64,000 nucleotides of DNA from Nitrospira sp. (GTDB lineage Bacteria > Nitrospirota > Nitrospiria > Nitrospirales > Nitrospiraceae), in contig CP126123.1 in NCBI GenBank assembly GCA_030123605.1, positions 1,302,001 through 1,366,000 of the forward strand, in the 5' to 3' direction. How positions within the stretch are numbered: the stretch's first letter is position 1; each line of letters opens with the position of its first letter. The notes under the pieces are model-generated. The model was not told the origin of the DNA, searched no databases, and worked only from the letters and a program-made list of their open reading frames with translations. This document shows positions 1-8,864 of this stretch, piece by piece. Made by a program: the position numbers and the translations under genes.

Positions 1-1
1 T

Positions 2-403
2 TTTCCCTATTGCGTGGCGGCGGCGTTGCTGGACGGTCGCGTGACCTTGCAGTCGTTCAGCCGGAAACGGTTACGGAACTCCACGTTGCAAGGAGTGATG
101 AAACGGGTCCGCGTCGTGCGTCAACCGGAATTCGTGGGCCGTTACCCTGCGACGATGCCGACCCGCGTCACGGCCAGGACCGCGCAGGGCGGCCTCTACA
201 TGAAGCAGGTGGACCTGCCGTTGGGCCATCCCGCCCATCCGATGTCGGATCGGGACGTGGAAAACAAAGTACGCCGGCTCGCGTCGAAACGAATCGGTCG
301 CGTACGAGTCGACAGGCTCATCGAATTCGTGTGGAACCTGGAACAAGAAAAGGACATCGGCCGATTGATGCCGCTGTTGAGGGTGACGCACCATGACAGC
401 TGA
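2..403 (+). CDS. prpD: 2-methylcitrate dehydratase PrpD, C-terminal part (cut by window edge)
   Basis: The frame is open from base 2, so this is the last 133 codons of a gene starting outside the window. The peptide has the look of the C-terminal MmgE/PrpD domain: an FPYCVAAALLDGRV-type helix followed by a strand reading TARTAQGG and a loop with HPAHPMS before the closing helices. In the family this enzyme dehydrates 2-methylcitrate to 2-methyl-cis-aconitate in propionate breakdown. Its stop overlaps the prpB start by 11 bases, so the two are translated from one message. Only the C-terminus is visible, so the call rests partly on the prpB and prpC neighbours. Confidence 0.82.
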   Translation, partial: FPYCVAAALLDGRVTLQSFSRKRLRNSTLQGVMKRVRVVRQPEFVGRYPATMPTRVTARTAQGGLYMKQVDLPLGHPAHPMSDRDVENKVRRLASKRIGRVRVDRLIEFVWNLEQEKDIGRLMPLLRVTHHDS

Positions 404-1313
404 GTCATCCGCTCGCTCCACCGCGCAAAGCCTTCGTGAACTGCTGGCTTCACGCACGGTGGCCATCCCGGGAGCGTTCAACGCGCTGACGGCACTCCAA
501 ATCGAACGGGCCGGCTATGAGACCCTGTACCTGTCTGGGGCGGCTGTCTCGGCGGCCCGCGGCCTGCCGGACATCGGGCTGATCTCGCTGACAGAGATGG
601 CGAGGGAAGCGGCGACCATCGCCAAGGCGGTCGCCATTCCGGCCATCGTCGATGCCGACACCGGTTATGGTCCCCCTTCGGCGGTGGGAGATGCGGTCCG
701 GGAATTCGAACGAGCCGGGTTGGCAGGCATGCAGATCGAAGACCAGGAAGCGGACAAGAAATGCGGACACCTGTCGGGGAAACGGTTGGTCCCTGTCACT
801 GAAATGGTCGCCAAGGTCAGGACCGCAGTCCGGGCGAAACGCGATCCGGATTTCCTGCTCGTGGCTCGCACGGACGCCAGGAGCGTGGAAGGGCTGGAAG
901 CGGTCATCCAACGGGCCCTGGCCTATGTCGAAGCAGGTGCGGACGCCTTGTTTCCCGAAGCCTTGCCGTCCGCCGAAGAGTTCGGCACCTTTGCACGCCG
1001 GATGAAAACAGCCGGTGTTCAGGTGCCGTTGATCGCCAACATGACGGAATTCGGCAAGACGCCCTACCTGAGCGTGGGCGAGTTCGAATCGCTGGGATAC
1101 CGCGGCGTGCTGTTTCCCGTCAGTACGTTGCGGGTTGCGGCGCGGGCCGTCGAAACCCTGCTGGCGGAACTGAAGAAGGGCGGCTCTCAACGGGATTGGC
1201 TCGACCACATGATGACAAGGCAGGAACTCTACGCACTGCTTCGATATGAACCGGATACAGACCGGCTGTGGAGGCCCTATGAACCAGGCGCTGCGGGAAC
1301 AGCCCGCGACTAA
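393..1313 (+). CDS. prpB: 2-methylisocitrate lyase PrpB
   Basis: Cytoplasmic member of the isocitrate lyase/PEP mutase family that splits 2-methylisocitrate into pyruvate and succinate, the last step of the methylcitrate cycle. The 306-residue length is normal. The sequence shows the Mg-binding DADTGYG stretch near residues 87-93 and the catalytic KKCGH loop near 122-126, with Cys124 as the expected acid/base, and the KRLVP continuation typical of PrpB rather than PEP mutase. The ATG overlaps the end of prpD, and prpC overlaps its end by 35 bases. Confidence is high because motif, length and context agree. Confidence 0.93.
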   Translation: MTAESSARSTAQSLRELLASRTVAIPGAFNALTALQIERAGYETLYLSGAAVSAARGLPDIGLISLTEMAREAATIAKAVAIPAIVDADTGYGPPSAVGDAVREFERAGLAGMQIEDQEADKKCGHLSGKRLVPVTEMVAKVRTAVRAKRDPDFLLVARTDARSVEGLEAVIQRALAYVEAGADALFPEALPSAEEFGTFARRMKTAGVQVPLIANMTEFGKTPYLSVGEFESLGYRGVLFPVSTLRVAARAVETLLAELKKGGSQRDWLDHMMTRQELYALLRYEPDTDRLWRPYEPGAAGTARD

Positions 1314-2454
1314 GGCGGATCATTCCTCTTACAGCCCCGGACTGGAAGGGGTGATCGCCGGAGAATCAGCCCTCTGTCAGGTGGATGAAGGAGAAGCAGG
1401 ACTTCGCTATCGAGGTTATGCGATCGGAGACTTGGCGGAACGGAGCAGCTTCGAGGAGGTCGCCTATCTGCTGCTCTTCGGCCGGCTCCCGACAGGGACG
1501 GAGTTGAAGGAATTCTCCGAGCAGCTGGCGCGTAATCGCTCCCTGCCGGATCCGGTTCAACGTTTCGTGGAACAGGTGCGGCCGGGCATGCATCCCATGG
1601 ATGTCTTACGGAGCGGGATTTCGCTGCTGGGACTGAGCGATCCCGACGCGCAGGACGGATCGCGCGACGCGAACCTCAGAAAATCCATGCGCCTGCTCAG
1701 TCAGATCCCCCTGCTGGTTGCCGACAGCCATCGTGTGATGGCGGGAGGGAAGCCGATGAGGCCGGACCGGGCCGAAGGCTTCGCGCAAGACCTCCTGCAC
1801 CTCACGGCAGGGCGAAAAACCGGTGAAGCAGGCGTTGCCATGGCGCAGGCACTGAATGTGTCGCTGATTCTATATGCGGAACATGAATTCAATGCCTCCA
1901 CGTTTTCCGCCCGGGTCACGGCCTCCACCATGACCGATCTTCATGGCACCATTACGGCGGCCGTCGCGACGTTGAAGGGACCGCTCCACGGCGGCGCCAA
2001 CGAGGCGGTGGCGACGATGTTGCTCGACATCGGCAACCCGGATCGTGCGGAGCCTTGGCTGCGCGGGGCGCTCGCTCAAAAACGACGGGTGATGGGATTC
2101 GGACATCGCGTGCTCCGGCGGGGCGACGCGCGATCGACGATCATTCAGCGCCATGCCGAACGACTCAGCGACCTCTGCGACGACCGCCGCTGGTATGCGA
2201 TGGCCTCCACCATCGAGCGGATCATGCGGGAGGAAAAGGGCCTCCACCCCAATCTCGATTTCTACACGGCGGTGGCGTATCTGCTGATGGGTATCCCGCG
2301 TGAACTATCCACTCCATTGTTCGTCTGTTCGCGCATCACCGGTTGGTGTGCGCATGTCATGGAACAGCAGGAACACAACCGGCTGATCAGACCGCGAGCC
2401 CTGTACACGGGGCCCGCGCCGAGGACTTATGAGCCTCTTGACCGGCGTGCATGA
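1279..2454 (+). CDS. prpC: 2-methylcitrate synthase / citrate synthase PrpC
   Basis: Citrate-synthase-fold enzyme of 391 residues, predicted to condense propionyl-CoA with oxaloacetate. Family landmarks are visible: GPLHGGANEAV with the catalytic His near residue 236, GFGHRVL with the second active-site His near 270, the NLDFYTAV segment carrying the catalytic Asp, and the closing PRALYTGP loop. An ATG 33 bases further upstream is in frame, but the chosen one has a GGAGG four bases before it, at 1270-1274. Context with prpDB favours methylcitrate synthase over a housekeeping citrate synthase; sequence alone does not separate them. The end overlaps the next gene by 26 bases. Confidence 0.85.
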   Translation: MNQALREQPATKADHSSYSPGLEGVIAGESALCQVDEGEAGLRYRGYAIGDLAERSSFEEVAYLLLFGRLPTGTELKEFSEQLARNRSLPDPVQRFVEQVRPGMHPMDVLRSGISLLGLSDPDAQDGSRDANLRKSMRLLSQIPLLVADSHRVMAGGKPMRPDRAEGFAQDLLHLTAGRKTGEAGVAMAQALNVSLILYAEHEFNASTFSARVTASTMTDLHGTITAAVATLKGPLHGGANEAVATMLLDIGNPDRAEPWLRGALAQKRRVMGFGHRVLRRGDARSTIIQRHAERLSDLCDDRRWYAMASTIERIMREEKGLHPNLDFYTAVAYLLMGIPRELSTPLFVCSRITGWCAHVMEQQEHNRLIRPRALYTGPAPRTYEPLDRRA

Positions 2455-4156
2455 CCGAATCGAGCAGGCCAGGGACGCATCAGGGCGGCCGGCACTGCTC
2501 CCCTGGACTTCGTTTGAAGAATTTTTTCGCTCACGGGCCTACGACTCGCGCCTCGTCACCAGGAATTTCCTGACCTACTGCGACGACGAGCGCCGCCTGC
2601 GCCGGACCTATACCTATGCGGAATTCGGCGCTGTGGTCGAACGGATGGCGGATGGCCTCCATACCAATCTCGGTCTGAGTCGCGGCGACCGGATCGCGAC
2701 GGTCCTCTTCAACCATGACCTGACGCTGCTGACCTACTTCGCCGCCTGGACGTTGGGGATCACCGTCGTGCCGATCAACATCGAGGAAACGACCAACAGG
2801 AAACGCTACATCCTTGAACATTCTGAAGTGTCGGCCGCTCTGTGCTGGGAGGATGCTTATGAGGAAATCAAAGACCTCCAATCAACCGTGCCTTCATTAC
2901 GTGAGGTCGTCGCGATCGGCGACGGCGGAATCCTTGAGAGCAGGAGTCAGAAACCGACCGGAAAGGCCCGAAAAAACGGCAGCCCCTTCCCTGCCCATCC
3001 CACGTCCTCGACCTCACGGCTCGACGACCCTGCGTTGATCATCTACACGTCCGGCACCACCGGTCCGCCGAAAGGCGTGATCCTGACGATGGCCAATCTC
3101 CTGATCGATGCGGATGCCATCGCGGACTGGCACGGATTCGGCACCCGCGACCGGTTGATGTGTGTCTTGCCCATTCACCATGTCAACGGCATCGTCGTCA
3201 CGCTGATGACGCCGTTCTACTGCAGGGGAAGCCTCGTACTGAACCGGCGGTTCAAGAGCGGCAGCTTCTGGCGCCGAATCCATGAAGAAGAGGTCACGTG
3301 CGTCAGCGTCGTCCCGACGTTGCTCGAATTTCTCCTCGATGCCGATGAAGACATCGCCGCCTATCGCCTGGACCGTTTCGGCGGCATGATCTGCGGGGCC
3401 GGGCCGCTGTTGAAGGACACGGCGACGCGCTTCGAGGATCGGTTCGGCTTCCGGATCCGTCATGGATACGGGCTGTCGGAGGCGACCTGTTATTCGTCCT
3501 TTCTGCCGAACGATCTGACGCAGGAGCAACATCGTCGCTGGCTGGCAGGCCATGAGTTTCCGTCGATCGGTCCGGCGATACGGCACAACTTGATGGCGAT
3601 TCTGGACGAGTGCGGGAAATCGGTCCCGGAAGGGGTTCGTGGGGAAATCTGCATCCGCGGCCGCACGGTCTGTGCCGGGTATTTCAAACGGAACGATGCC
3701 AATGAGGACGCGTTTCAATGGGGATGGTTCCGGTCGGGAGACGAAGGCTTTTATGTCGCCGACGAACGGGGACGCCCGTTCTTTTTCATTTCTGGCCGCC
3801 TCAAGGAACTCATCATTCGCGGCGGTCTGAATATTTCTCCGCTGGAGATCGACAACGTGTTGAAGGGGCATCCGGCCGTGAAGTTCGCCATGGCCCTGCC
3901 CTTCGAGAATCGCTACTACGGCGAGGAGATCGCCGCCTATGTCGTGCCGAACGATCCTGCGTCGCCCCCGACGGAAACGGATCTCCTGGCCTATTGTCGT
4001 GGCCGCTTGCCGTTTGCCAAGCAACCCAAGGTCGTGCTCATGGGCGAGGACGTGCCCTACACCTCCACAGGCAAACCCAAGAGGCTGGAACTGAAGGTCC
4101 GTCTCGCGACGACCCTCGCGGCCTATCGAGAACGACAGTTCAGAGAACAACGGTGA
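2429..4156 (+). CDS. Acyl-CoA synthetase (AMP-forming)
   Basis: Class I adenylate-forming ligase of 575 residues. Conserved blocks are clear: the P-loop YTSGTTGPPKGV near residues 203-214, GYGLSEAT in the adenylate-binding core, RSGDEGFY, the hinge GRLKELIIRGG near 456, and the C-terminal TSTGKPKR with the catalytic Lys near 549. It should activate a carboxylic acid to its CoA thioester in the cytoplasm. Acid specificity cannot be read; the prp context suggests propionate or an acid whose oxidation yields propionyl-CoA. It is not an obvious PrpE or Acs by its motifs. It overlaps prpC and sits 19 bases before the acyl-CoA dehydrogenase. Confidence 0.88.
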   Translation: MSLLTGVHDRIEQARDASGRPALLPWTSFEEFFRSRAYDSRLVTRNFLTYCDDERRLRRTYTYAEFGAVVERMADGLHTNLGLSRGDRIATVLFNHDLTLLTYFAAWTLGITVVPINIEETTNRKRYILEHSEVSAALCWEDAYEEIKDLQSTVPSLREVVAIGDGGILESRSQKPTGKARKNGSPFPAHPTSSTSRLDDPALIIYTSGTTGPPKGVILTMANLLIDADAIADWHGFGTRDRLMCVLPIHHVNGIVVTLMTPFYCRGSLVLNRRFKSGSFWRRIHEEEVTCVSVVPTLLEFLLDADEDIAAYRLDRFGGMICGAGPLLKDTATRFEDRFGFRIRHGYGLSEATCYSSFLPNDLTQEQHRRWLAGHEFPSIGPAIRHNLMAILDECGKSVPEGVRGEICIRGRTVCAGYFKRNDANEDAFQWGWFRSGDEGFYVADERGRPFFFISGRLKELIIRGGLNISPLEIDNVLKGHPAVKFAMALPFENRYYGEEIAAYVVPNDPASPPTETDLLAYCRGRLPFAKQPKVVLMGEDVPYTSTGKPKRLELKVRLATTLAAYRERQFREQR

Positions 4157-4175
4157 TTCATTCGAGAGGCGACAC

Positions 4176-6086
4176 ATGAGCACCCTCTTCAAGGGATTCG
4201 AACGGATCGAGGAAGCCCGCGAGCGATTCACAGGCGTGAGTTTCATGACGGGGCTCTATGACGGACGCCCGGACTTCGACCTCCTGCTGACGCCCCCCGA
4301 GCCGCCAGACGAGAAGGCCGCCGGCGAGGCCTTCTGCAAACAGGTGGAACTCTTTTTGCGCCACCAGGTGGACCCCGAGGAAATCGAACGCCACGCGAAG
4401 ATCCCCGAATCCGTCATTCAGGGGCTCTTCGCACTCGGAGCCTTCGGCATGAAGATTCCGAAAGCCTACGGCGGCCTCGGCTTCTCCTATACGAACTATG
4501 GTCGTGTCCTCACCTTGATTGCGGGCTGGAGCAACATCCTCGCACTGACGGTGGCGGTGCCGCAGTCCATCGGTATCGCCATGCCGATCCTGCTCTACGG
4601 CAACGAAGATCAGAAAAAAAAGTATCTCCCTCTGGTCGCCAAGGAGGCTCTGTCGGCTTTCGCCCTCACGGAACCGATGACCGGCTCCGACGCCGCCAAC
4701 GTACGGACCGAGGCCGTGTTGGATGCCACAGGCAGCCATTTCCTCGTGAACGGCGAAAAACTCTGGTGCACGAATGGACCGATCGCCCGCTACGCCACGC
4801 TCATCGCCCGCGTCCCGGCAAAGAAGGTGGAGCGCGACGGCACGATGACATGGGTGCCTGTTCCGAACGGACAAGGGGCGAATGACCGCGTCCACACGGC
4901 CTTCATCCTGGACATGTCCACCCCAGGCGCGCTCGTTCGCCACCGTTGCCGATTCGAAGGCTGTCGCGGAATCGAAAACGCCCACCTGACCTTGGAGAAC
5001 GTGCGGATTCCGGTCGAGCATGTGATCGGGGACATCGGAAAGGGACTGAAGTATGCGTTGACGATCCTGAACGTGGGTCGCGGCATCAGTATCCCGGCCA
5101 TTTGCCTGGGCATGGCAAAGCAAGCTTGGCAGCCGACGTTGGACCGGACGAATACGAGGCTCACGTTTCAAAAACCCTTGGCCGAACGGCAGACGCAACA
5201 GATCAGGATCGGGGACATGGCGGGCCACCTGTACGCAATGGAGGCGTTGTCCATGCTGGTCTGGCGAATGGCCGATCACCATCGCTACGACATCCGCATC
5301 GAGGCCGCCATGGCGAAAATATTCTGCTCCGAACATACGATCCGATTCCTCCGCGACGCCCAGATCATCTTCGGAGGCATGGGGTACGAAACCGCCGATT
5401 CCAAGAAGGCGCGGGGAGAGGCGGCGTTCGGCATCGAGCAGCTCGTTCGGGATGCGGAGATGTATCGGATCGGAGAAGGGGCCACCGATATCTTACGACC
5501 CTTCGTCGTCCGTGAAGGGTTGAACCGCCATCTTGAGCTGGCCAAAGGGTTCTATGCCGACGGCCTCTCGATCCTCGACCGGATCGGACAAACGTTGAAA
5601 TTGGTACGCTTTTACCTACCCTGGTACCTGCGGCAATGGCGGAAACGGCCCCTGCCGAACCGTTCTGAATTTGCTCATCTCCAAGTCGGACCGTTGACGC
5701 GGTATGTCGAACGAACCAGCCGGCGCCTGGCGCGCGAAGTTTTGTATGCGATGGTGCGGTTCCGTGCCTCGTTTCAAGACGAGCAGCGCCTGCAGAACAG
5801 GATCGAAGCCGTCGGCGAAGACCTGTTCGCCATGCTGGCCACGGTGCTCTATGCCGAGTCGCAAACCAGAGTCGAGGGCCGTACGACGGTATGGGAATTG
5901 GTCGATGCGTTCTGTACCTGTGCGAAACAACGGATCGAGCAACGGCTGACGGAGTTCCGGCATCACCAAGACCACCTCACGGCTGCCACCGGGACGCAAG
6001 CCCTCAAAGGCTACTACCCCACCCTGTCGGAAGGAATCATTCACCGCCGTCTTGACGACTACGTAGGCAAGCACCGCTCGTCCTGA
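4176..6086 (+). CDS. Acyl-CoA dehydrogenase, long form
   Basis: FAD enzyme of 636 residues. The N-terminal and middle domains carry the family pattern FALTEPMTGSDAAN and NGEKLWCTNG near residues 165-200. The C-terminal helical domain has QIIFGGMGYETADSKKARGEAAFGIE broken around the usual FAD contacts, followed by RIGEGATDILR. A further stretch of about 180 residues follows, longer than short-chain family members and reminiscent of the very-long-chain (ACADVL-like) group. It introduces a trans-2 double bond in an acyl-CoA and passes electrons to an ETF. It completes an activation, oxidation and methylcitrate cluster with the upstream genes. Substrate length is unknown. Confidence 0.85.
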   Translation: MSTLFKGFERIEEARERFTGVSFMTGLYDGRPDFDLLLTPPEPPDEKAAGEAFCKQVELFLRHQVDPEEIERHAKIPESVIQGLFALGAFGMKIPKAYGGLGFSYTNYGRVLTLIAGWSNILALTVAVPQSIGIAMPILLYGNEDQKKKYLPLVAKEALSAFALTEPMTGSDAANVRTEAVLDATGSHFLVNGEKLWCTNGPIARYATLIARVPAKKVERDGTMTWVPVPNGQGANDRVHTAFILDMSTPGALVRHRCRFEGCRGIENAHLTLENVRIPVEHVIGDIGKGLKYALTILNVGRGISIPAICLGMAKQAWQPTLDRTNTRLTFQKPLAERQTQQIRIGDMAGHLYAMEALSMLVWRMADHHRYDIRIEAAMAKIFCSEHTIRFLRDAQIIFGGMGYETADSKKARGEAAFGIEQLVRDAEMYRIGEGATDILRPFVVREGLNRHLELAKGFYADGLSILDRIGQTLKLVRFYLPWYLRQWRKRPLPNRSEFAHLQVGPLTRYVERTSRRLAREVLYAMVRFRASFQDEQRLQNRIEAVGEDLFAMLATVLYAESQTRVEGRTTVWELVDAFCTCAKQRIEQRLTEFRHHQDHLTAATGTQALKGYYPTLSEGIIHRRLDDYVGKHRSS

Positions 6087-6101
6087 CGACGTCCCGGCGG
6101 A

Positions 6102-7031
6102 TTAGGCCCTTGCCAGGCGTGATCCTTCGACAACTTCAACCTTGAAGGGATGACCGGATTCCCCCATGTAGAGGGTGCGGTGCGGAAACGGCATCTCGAT
6201 GCCGTGCGCGTCGAAGGCCTTCTTGAGACGGCGCCGATATTCGCGTCCGACTTTCCACTGCTCGAGCGGCTTGGTTTTGATGCGCGCGCGAAGCGTCACG
6301 GCCGAATCGGCAAAATTCTCCACCCCCACCACTTCGATCGGCTCGATTATCAGCGGAGCGAAGTCCTGGTCGTGGCGCAATGCCTCACCGACTGCCTGCA
6401 TGACCTGGACGACGCGATCGGTATCTTCTTTGTACGCCACCCCCACGTCGAGGACGAAGGCCGACCAGTCCTTGCTCATATTGGACAGGGTCGTGATCGC
6501 ACCGTTGGGAAAGATGTGCACCACACCTGAGAAGTCTCGGAGCGAGATGGTCCGAAACGTGATCGTCTCCACCAGGCCTCCGGTTCCGTTGATGACGGCC
6601 ACATCCCCCAACCTGATGTGATCTTCCAGGATGATGAAGAAACCGCTGATGAGGTCCCGCACAAGATTCTGCGCACCGAACCCGACGGCCAGCCCGATGA
6701 TGCCGGCGCCGGCCAAGATCGGGGCGACGTCCAATCCGACGAACTGCAGCGATTCGATGAGGACGATCGCCCAAATCGCGGTGAGGGCGATGGTCCTGAG
6801 GATACCGGTCAAGGTCGCGGCACGCTTGTGCGCCGTGCCGGACTGCTGATCCGCCGCGTCGCTCGCAGCCACCATCACGCGCTCCATTTGTCGGAGTCCC
6901 ATGCGCGAGAAGCGCACGGCCACATACCCGATCACCACAACCAGCCCCACGCGCAACAGAGCCACGCTCACGGTCGTGGCCATGTTGATCAGCCACGGCC
7001 AAACTGCCTCGATCGAGAGTCCGGTCATCAT
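6102..7031 (-). CDS. MscS-family mechanosensitive channel / small-conductance transporter
   Basis: Inner-membrane protein of 309 residues with an N-terminal hydrophobic segment, two further helices and the pore helix followed by the beta domain. Typical MscS wording is present: AGAGIIGLAVGFGAQNLVRDLISGFFIILEDH interrupted around the pore, then the GLVETITFRTISLRDFSG strand. Role by family: ion efflux on hypo-osmotic stress. The start is a double ATG; its first ATG overlaps the stop of the upstream LapA-like gene by four bases, and AGGAG precedes it. Convergent with the acyl-CoA dehydrogenase, with only 15 bases between the stops. Confidence 0.88.
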   Translation of the reverse strand: MMTGLSIEAVWPWLINMATTVSVALLRVGLVVVIGYVAVRFSRMGLRQMERVMVAASDAADQQSGTAHKRAATLTGILRTIALTAIWAIVLIESLQFVGLDVAPILAGAGIIGLAVGFGAQNLVRDLISGFFIILEDHIRLGDVAVINGTGGLVETITFRTISLRDFSGVVHIFPNGAITTLSNMSKDWSAFVLDVGVAYKEDTDRVVQVMQAVGEALRHDQDFAPLIIEPIEVVGVENFADSAVTLRARIKTKPLEQWKVGREYRRRLKKAFDAHGIEMPFPHRTLYMGESGHPFKVEVVEGSRLARA

Positions 7032-7366
7032 GCCTGTTCTCCTTTCATCTTGTCGGTCGAGCGGGAAGGCAGCAGAGACCCAGACTGTAGCGATGCTTCC
7101 CGATCGTGGGTTTCCAATCGTCGAATGCGTTCGGCCTGAGCGTGGACGGTCTCGGCCAAACGATTGACCTCACGAGTTCGCCGCAATCGCCCGCCCAGCG
7201 GGACGGTCGCCGCGAGGCAGGCCCCGAGCGCAGCCGATCCCAGGATGACCAGAACGAGGTCGGTCTCATAACTCCATAGGAAAAACCGCACGCTGACGGC
7301 CTCCATATTCTGAAGCGCGAATAACGCCAGCACGAACAACCCCACTAACACGATGCCTCTGCTCAC
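7028..7366 (-). CDS. LapA-domain (DUF1049) small inner-membrane protein
   Basis: Small protein of 112 residues with two hydrophobic segments around the pattern ALFALQNMEAVSVRFFLW, characteristic of the LapA/DUF1049 family, followed by a charged helical tail rich in R and E (residues about 60-95) likely to form a coiled coil. The start is a GTG at 7366 because a perfect AGGAGG lies six bases before it (7373-7378); upstream in-frame ATG or GTG starts have no comparable signal. Translationally coupled to the MscS gene. LapA relatives act with LapB in lipopolysaccharide control in enterobacteria, but that role is not shown here. Confidence 0.75.
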   Translation of the reverse strand: MSRGIVLVGLFVLALFALQNMEAVSVRFFLWSYETDLVLVILGSAALGACLAATVPLGGRLRRTREVNRLAETVHAQAERIRRLETHDREASLQSGSLLPSRSTDKMKGEQA

Positions 7367-7603
7367 CTTACGCCTCCTCTCGACCATTCCGCCTCGCTCA
7401 CCCGGCCGCCCGACTCCTGCCTCGCGACATGCCCAACCCACGATGCCGTCGACCGGCGAGGCACGAAAAACCGCGCCCTTGGTCGACACCTGCAACGAAT
7501 CGGACGGAAAGGTATCGGTCCTCATCCGCCCATCGTAGGGGCAGGGTCCCGTCGATGCAAGCGGCGACGCCGCAATCCTGTGTGTACTACGGGGAAAAGC
7601 GGC

Positions 7604-8857
7604 TTACTTGGCGATGGTGATGGAAGGTGTGGGTGTCTTGGAAAGATCCGTGACGGTCATCTGAAAGAGCTGCGCGAGCACACGAAACGTCCCCAGGTTC
7701 CACGGGTCCAACGTGCTGTCCTCGTTGGAGACCTTGGCGATCGAGTACCAACGGTTCTCGAATTTTACGGCAAAGGCGGCATTGTCCGGCCGGGAATCGG
7801 TCTCGATGATGTTGAGTGTCTGTACAGGATTGAGGACGATTTCCCCTGTGCGTTCGTCTGGCGAGACCTGGAATTCGGGGTCGGCGGCGATGCCGCTGGC
7901 GAGAAACCGCATGATCTTGTTGAAGCTGCGAATGACGAGAAAGCCGTGGAGAGGATAGTCCCCGCCGGGACCGTCAGGCCGGATGTCGATGAGGATATAG
8001 TTGCGCGGATACCGTTGCGCTTCCTCGTGCAACAGGCGGCGCTCTTCATTCGGCAATTGCATGGGATCGTAGTTCGTAATGATCGTCCGCCCCGTCACAC
8101 GCCGTCGGACGGTGAGGGACGGCTCCTCGCTTACGCCGCCGATGGCGTACCCACGATCCAGCGCGTCGATGATCTTGTCGAGGCCTCGGACCACGTCGCC
8201 CGATCCTGCGCGCGCGGAGAGCGGCAGCGCCACGGTCTGCTCGAAGATCAGCGGCATGGCTTGAAGCCCCCGCGAGAGGTTCAGCGACGACAGGTGCATG
8301 ACGCGCCGGCGAAACTCCCGGTACTCATCCTCGAAATACGGCATGTTGCGGTAGAAGGCCGACTCGCCGTACCCGTTGACCTGAATCCCGCTCGCCATCA
8401 GGCGCAGGATGATCGCCGGTTCGATCCCCTGCTGAAACATGAAGGCCACGCGGCTTTCGTCGAAAGGGGTGAGGATGCGGCTGGTGAACTCCTCGCCTTG
8501 AATCGGCACGATCGTCATGGTCGGGCGCTCGGCCATGCTGCCGCCGAACGCGAGGGCGAGGGAATCCGCACCAGGTGAGACGAACGTCTGCGTCAAACCG
8601 GCGGTCGCCTGGAATTCGAACGTCGCTGCCACACTGGACACACCCGTGAAGTGCTGGGGAAAGAAGTGGCGGGACCGGGCGATGTTGAGGAGGAGCATTT
8701 CCGCTTCGACCCGCCCCACCGCTCGATCATATTCGAGGACGGCTTGATGCAGCGCGATCGGCGAGAGACAACCCGTCGACAGGAGACACAAAAGACCGAG
8801 TACTGCGGCACTGATCCCTGCACGCCGCATCGGCGGCTGCACCTCGCCACTCACCAT
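7604..8857 (-). CDS. Uncharacterised lipoprotein
   Basis: Predicted outer-membrane or periplasmic lipoprotein: hydrophobic N-terminus ending in the lipobox LLSTGC, then about 390 residues without a family I recognise. The text is rich in mixed alpha/beta sequence with repeated FENRW and FEFQ type strands. The start at 8857 puts a short AGGA before the ATG; the ATG at 8830 would give a more classical 21-residue lipoprotein signal and is an equal alternative. The gene starts just beyond the stop of the TPR gene on the same strand, so both are probably one transcript. Function unknown. Confidence 0.7.
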   Translation of the reverse strand: MVSGEVQPPMRRAGISAAVLGLLCLLSTGCLSPIALHQAVLEYDRAVGRVEAEMLLLNIARSRHFFPQHFTGVSSVAATFEFQATAGLTQTFVSPGADSLALAFGGSMAERPTMTIVPIQGEEFTSRILTPFDESRVAFMFQQGIEPAIILRLMASGIQVNGYGESAFYRNMPYFEDEYREFRRRVMHLSSLNLSRGLQAMPLIFEQTVALPLSARAGSGDVVRGLDKIIDALDRGYAIGGVSEEPSLTVRRRVTGRTIITNYDPMQLPNEERRLLHEEAQRYPRNYILIDIRPDGPGGDYPLHGFLVIRSFNKIMRFLASGIAADPEFQVSPDERTGEIVLNPVQTLNIIETDSRPDNAAFAVKFENRWYSIAKVSNEDSTLDPWNLGTFRVLAQLFQMTVTDLSKTPTPSITIAK

Positions 8858-8864
8858 CCGAATC

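Noticed and set aside
3014-4246. Long minus-strand open frame (410 codons) opposite the acyl-CoA synthetase
   Set aside because: It lies fully opposite a gene with clear motifs, has no recognisable protein pattern, and long antisense frames are expected at this GC content.
4158-5336. Minus-strand open frame of 392 codons opposite the acyl-CoA dehydrogenase
   Set aside because: Same reason: GC-driven shadow of a conserved gene.
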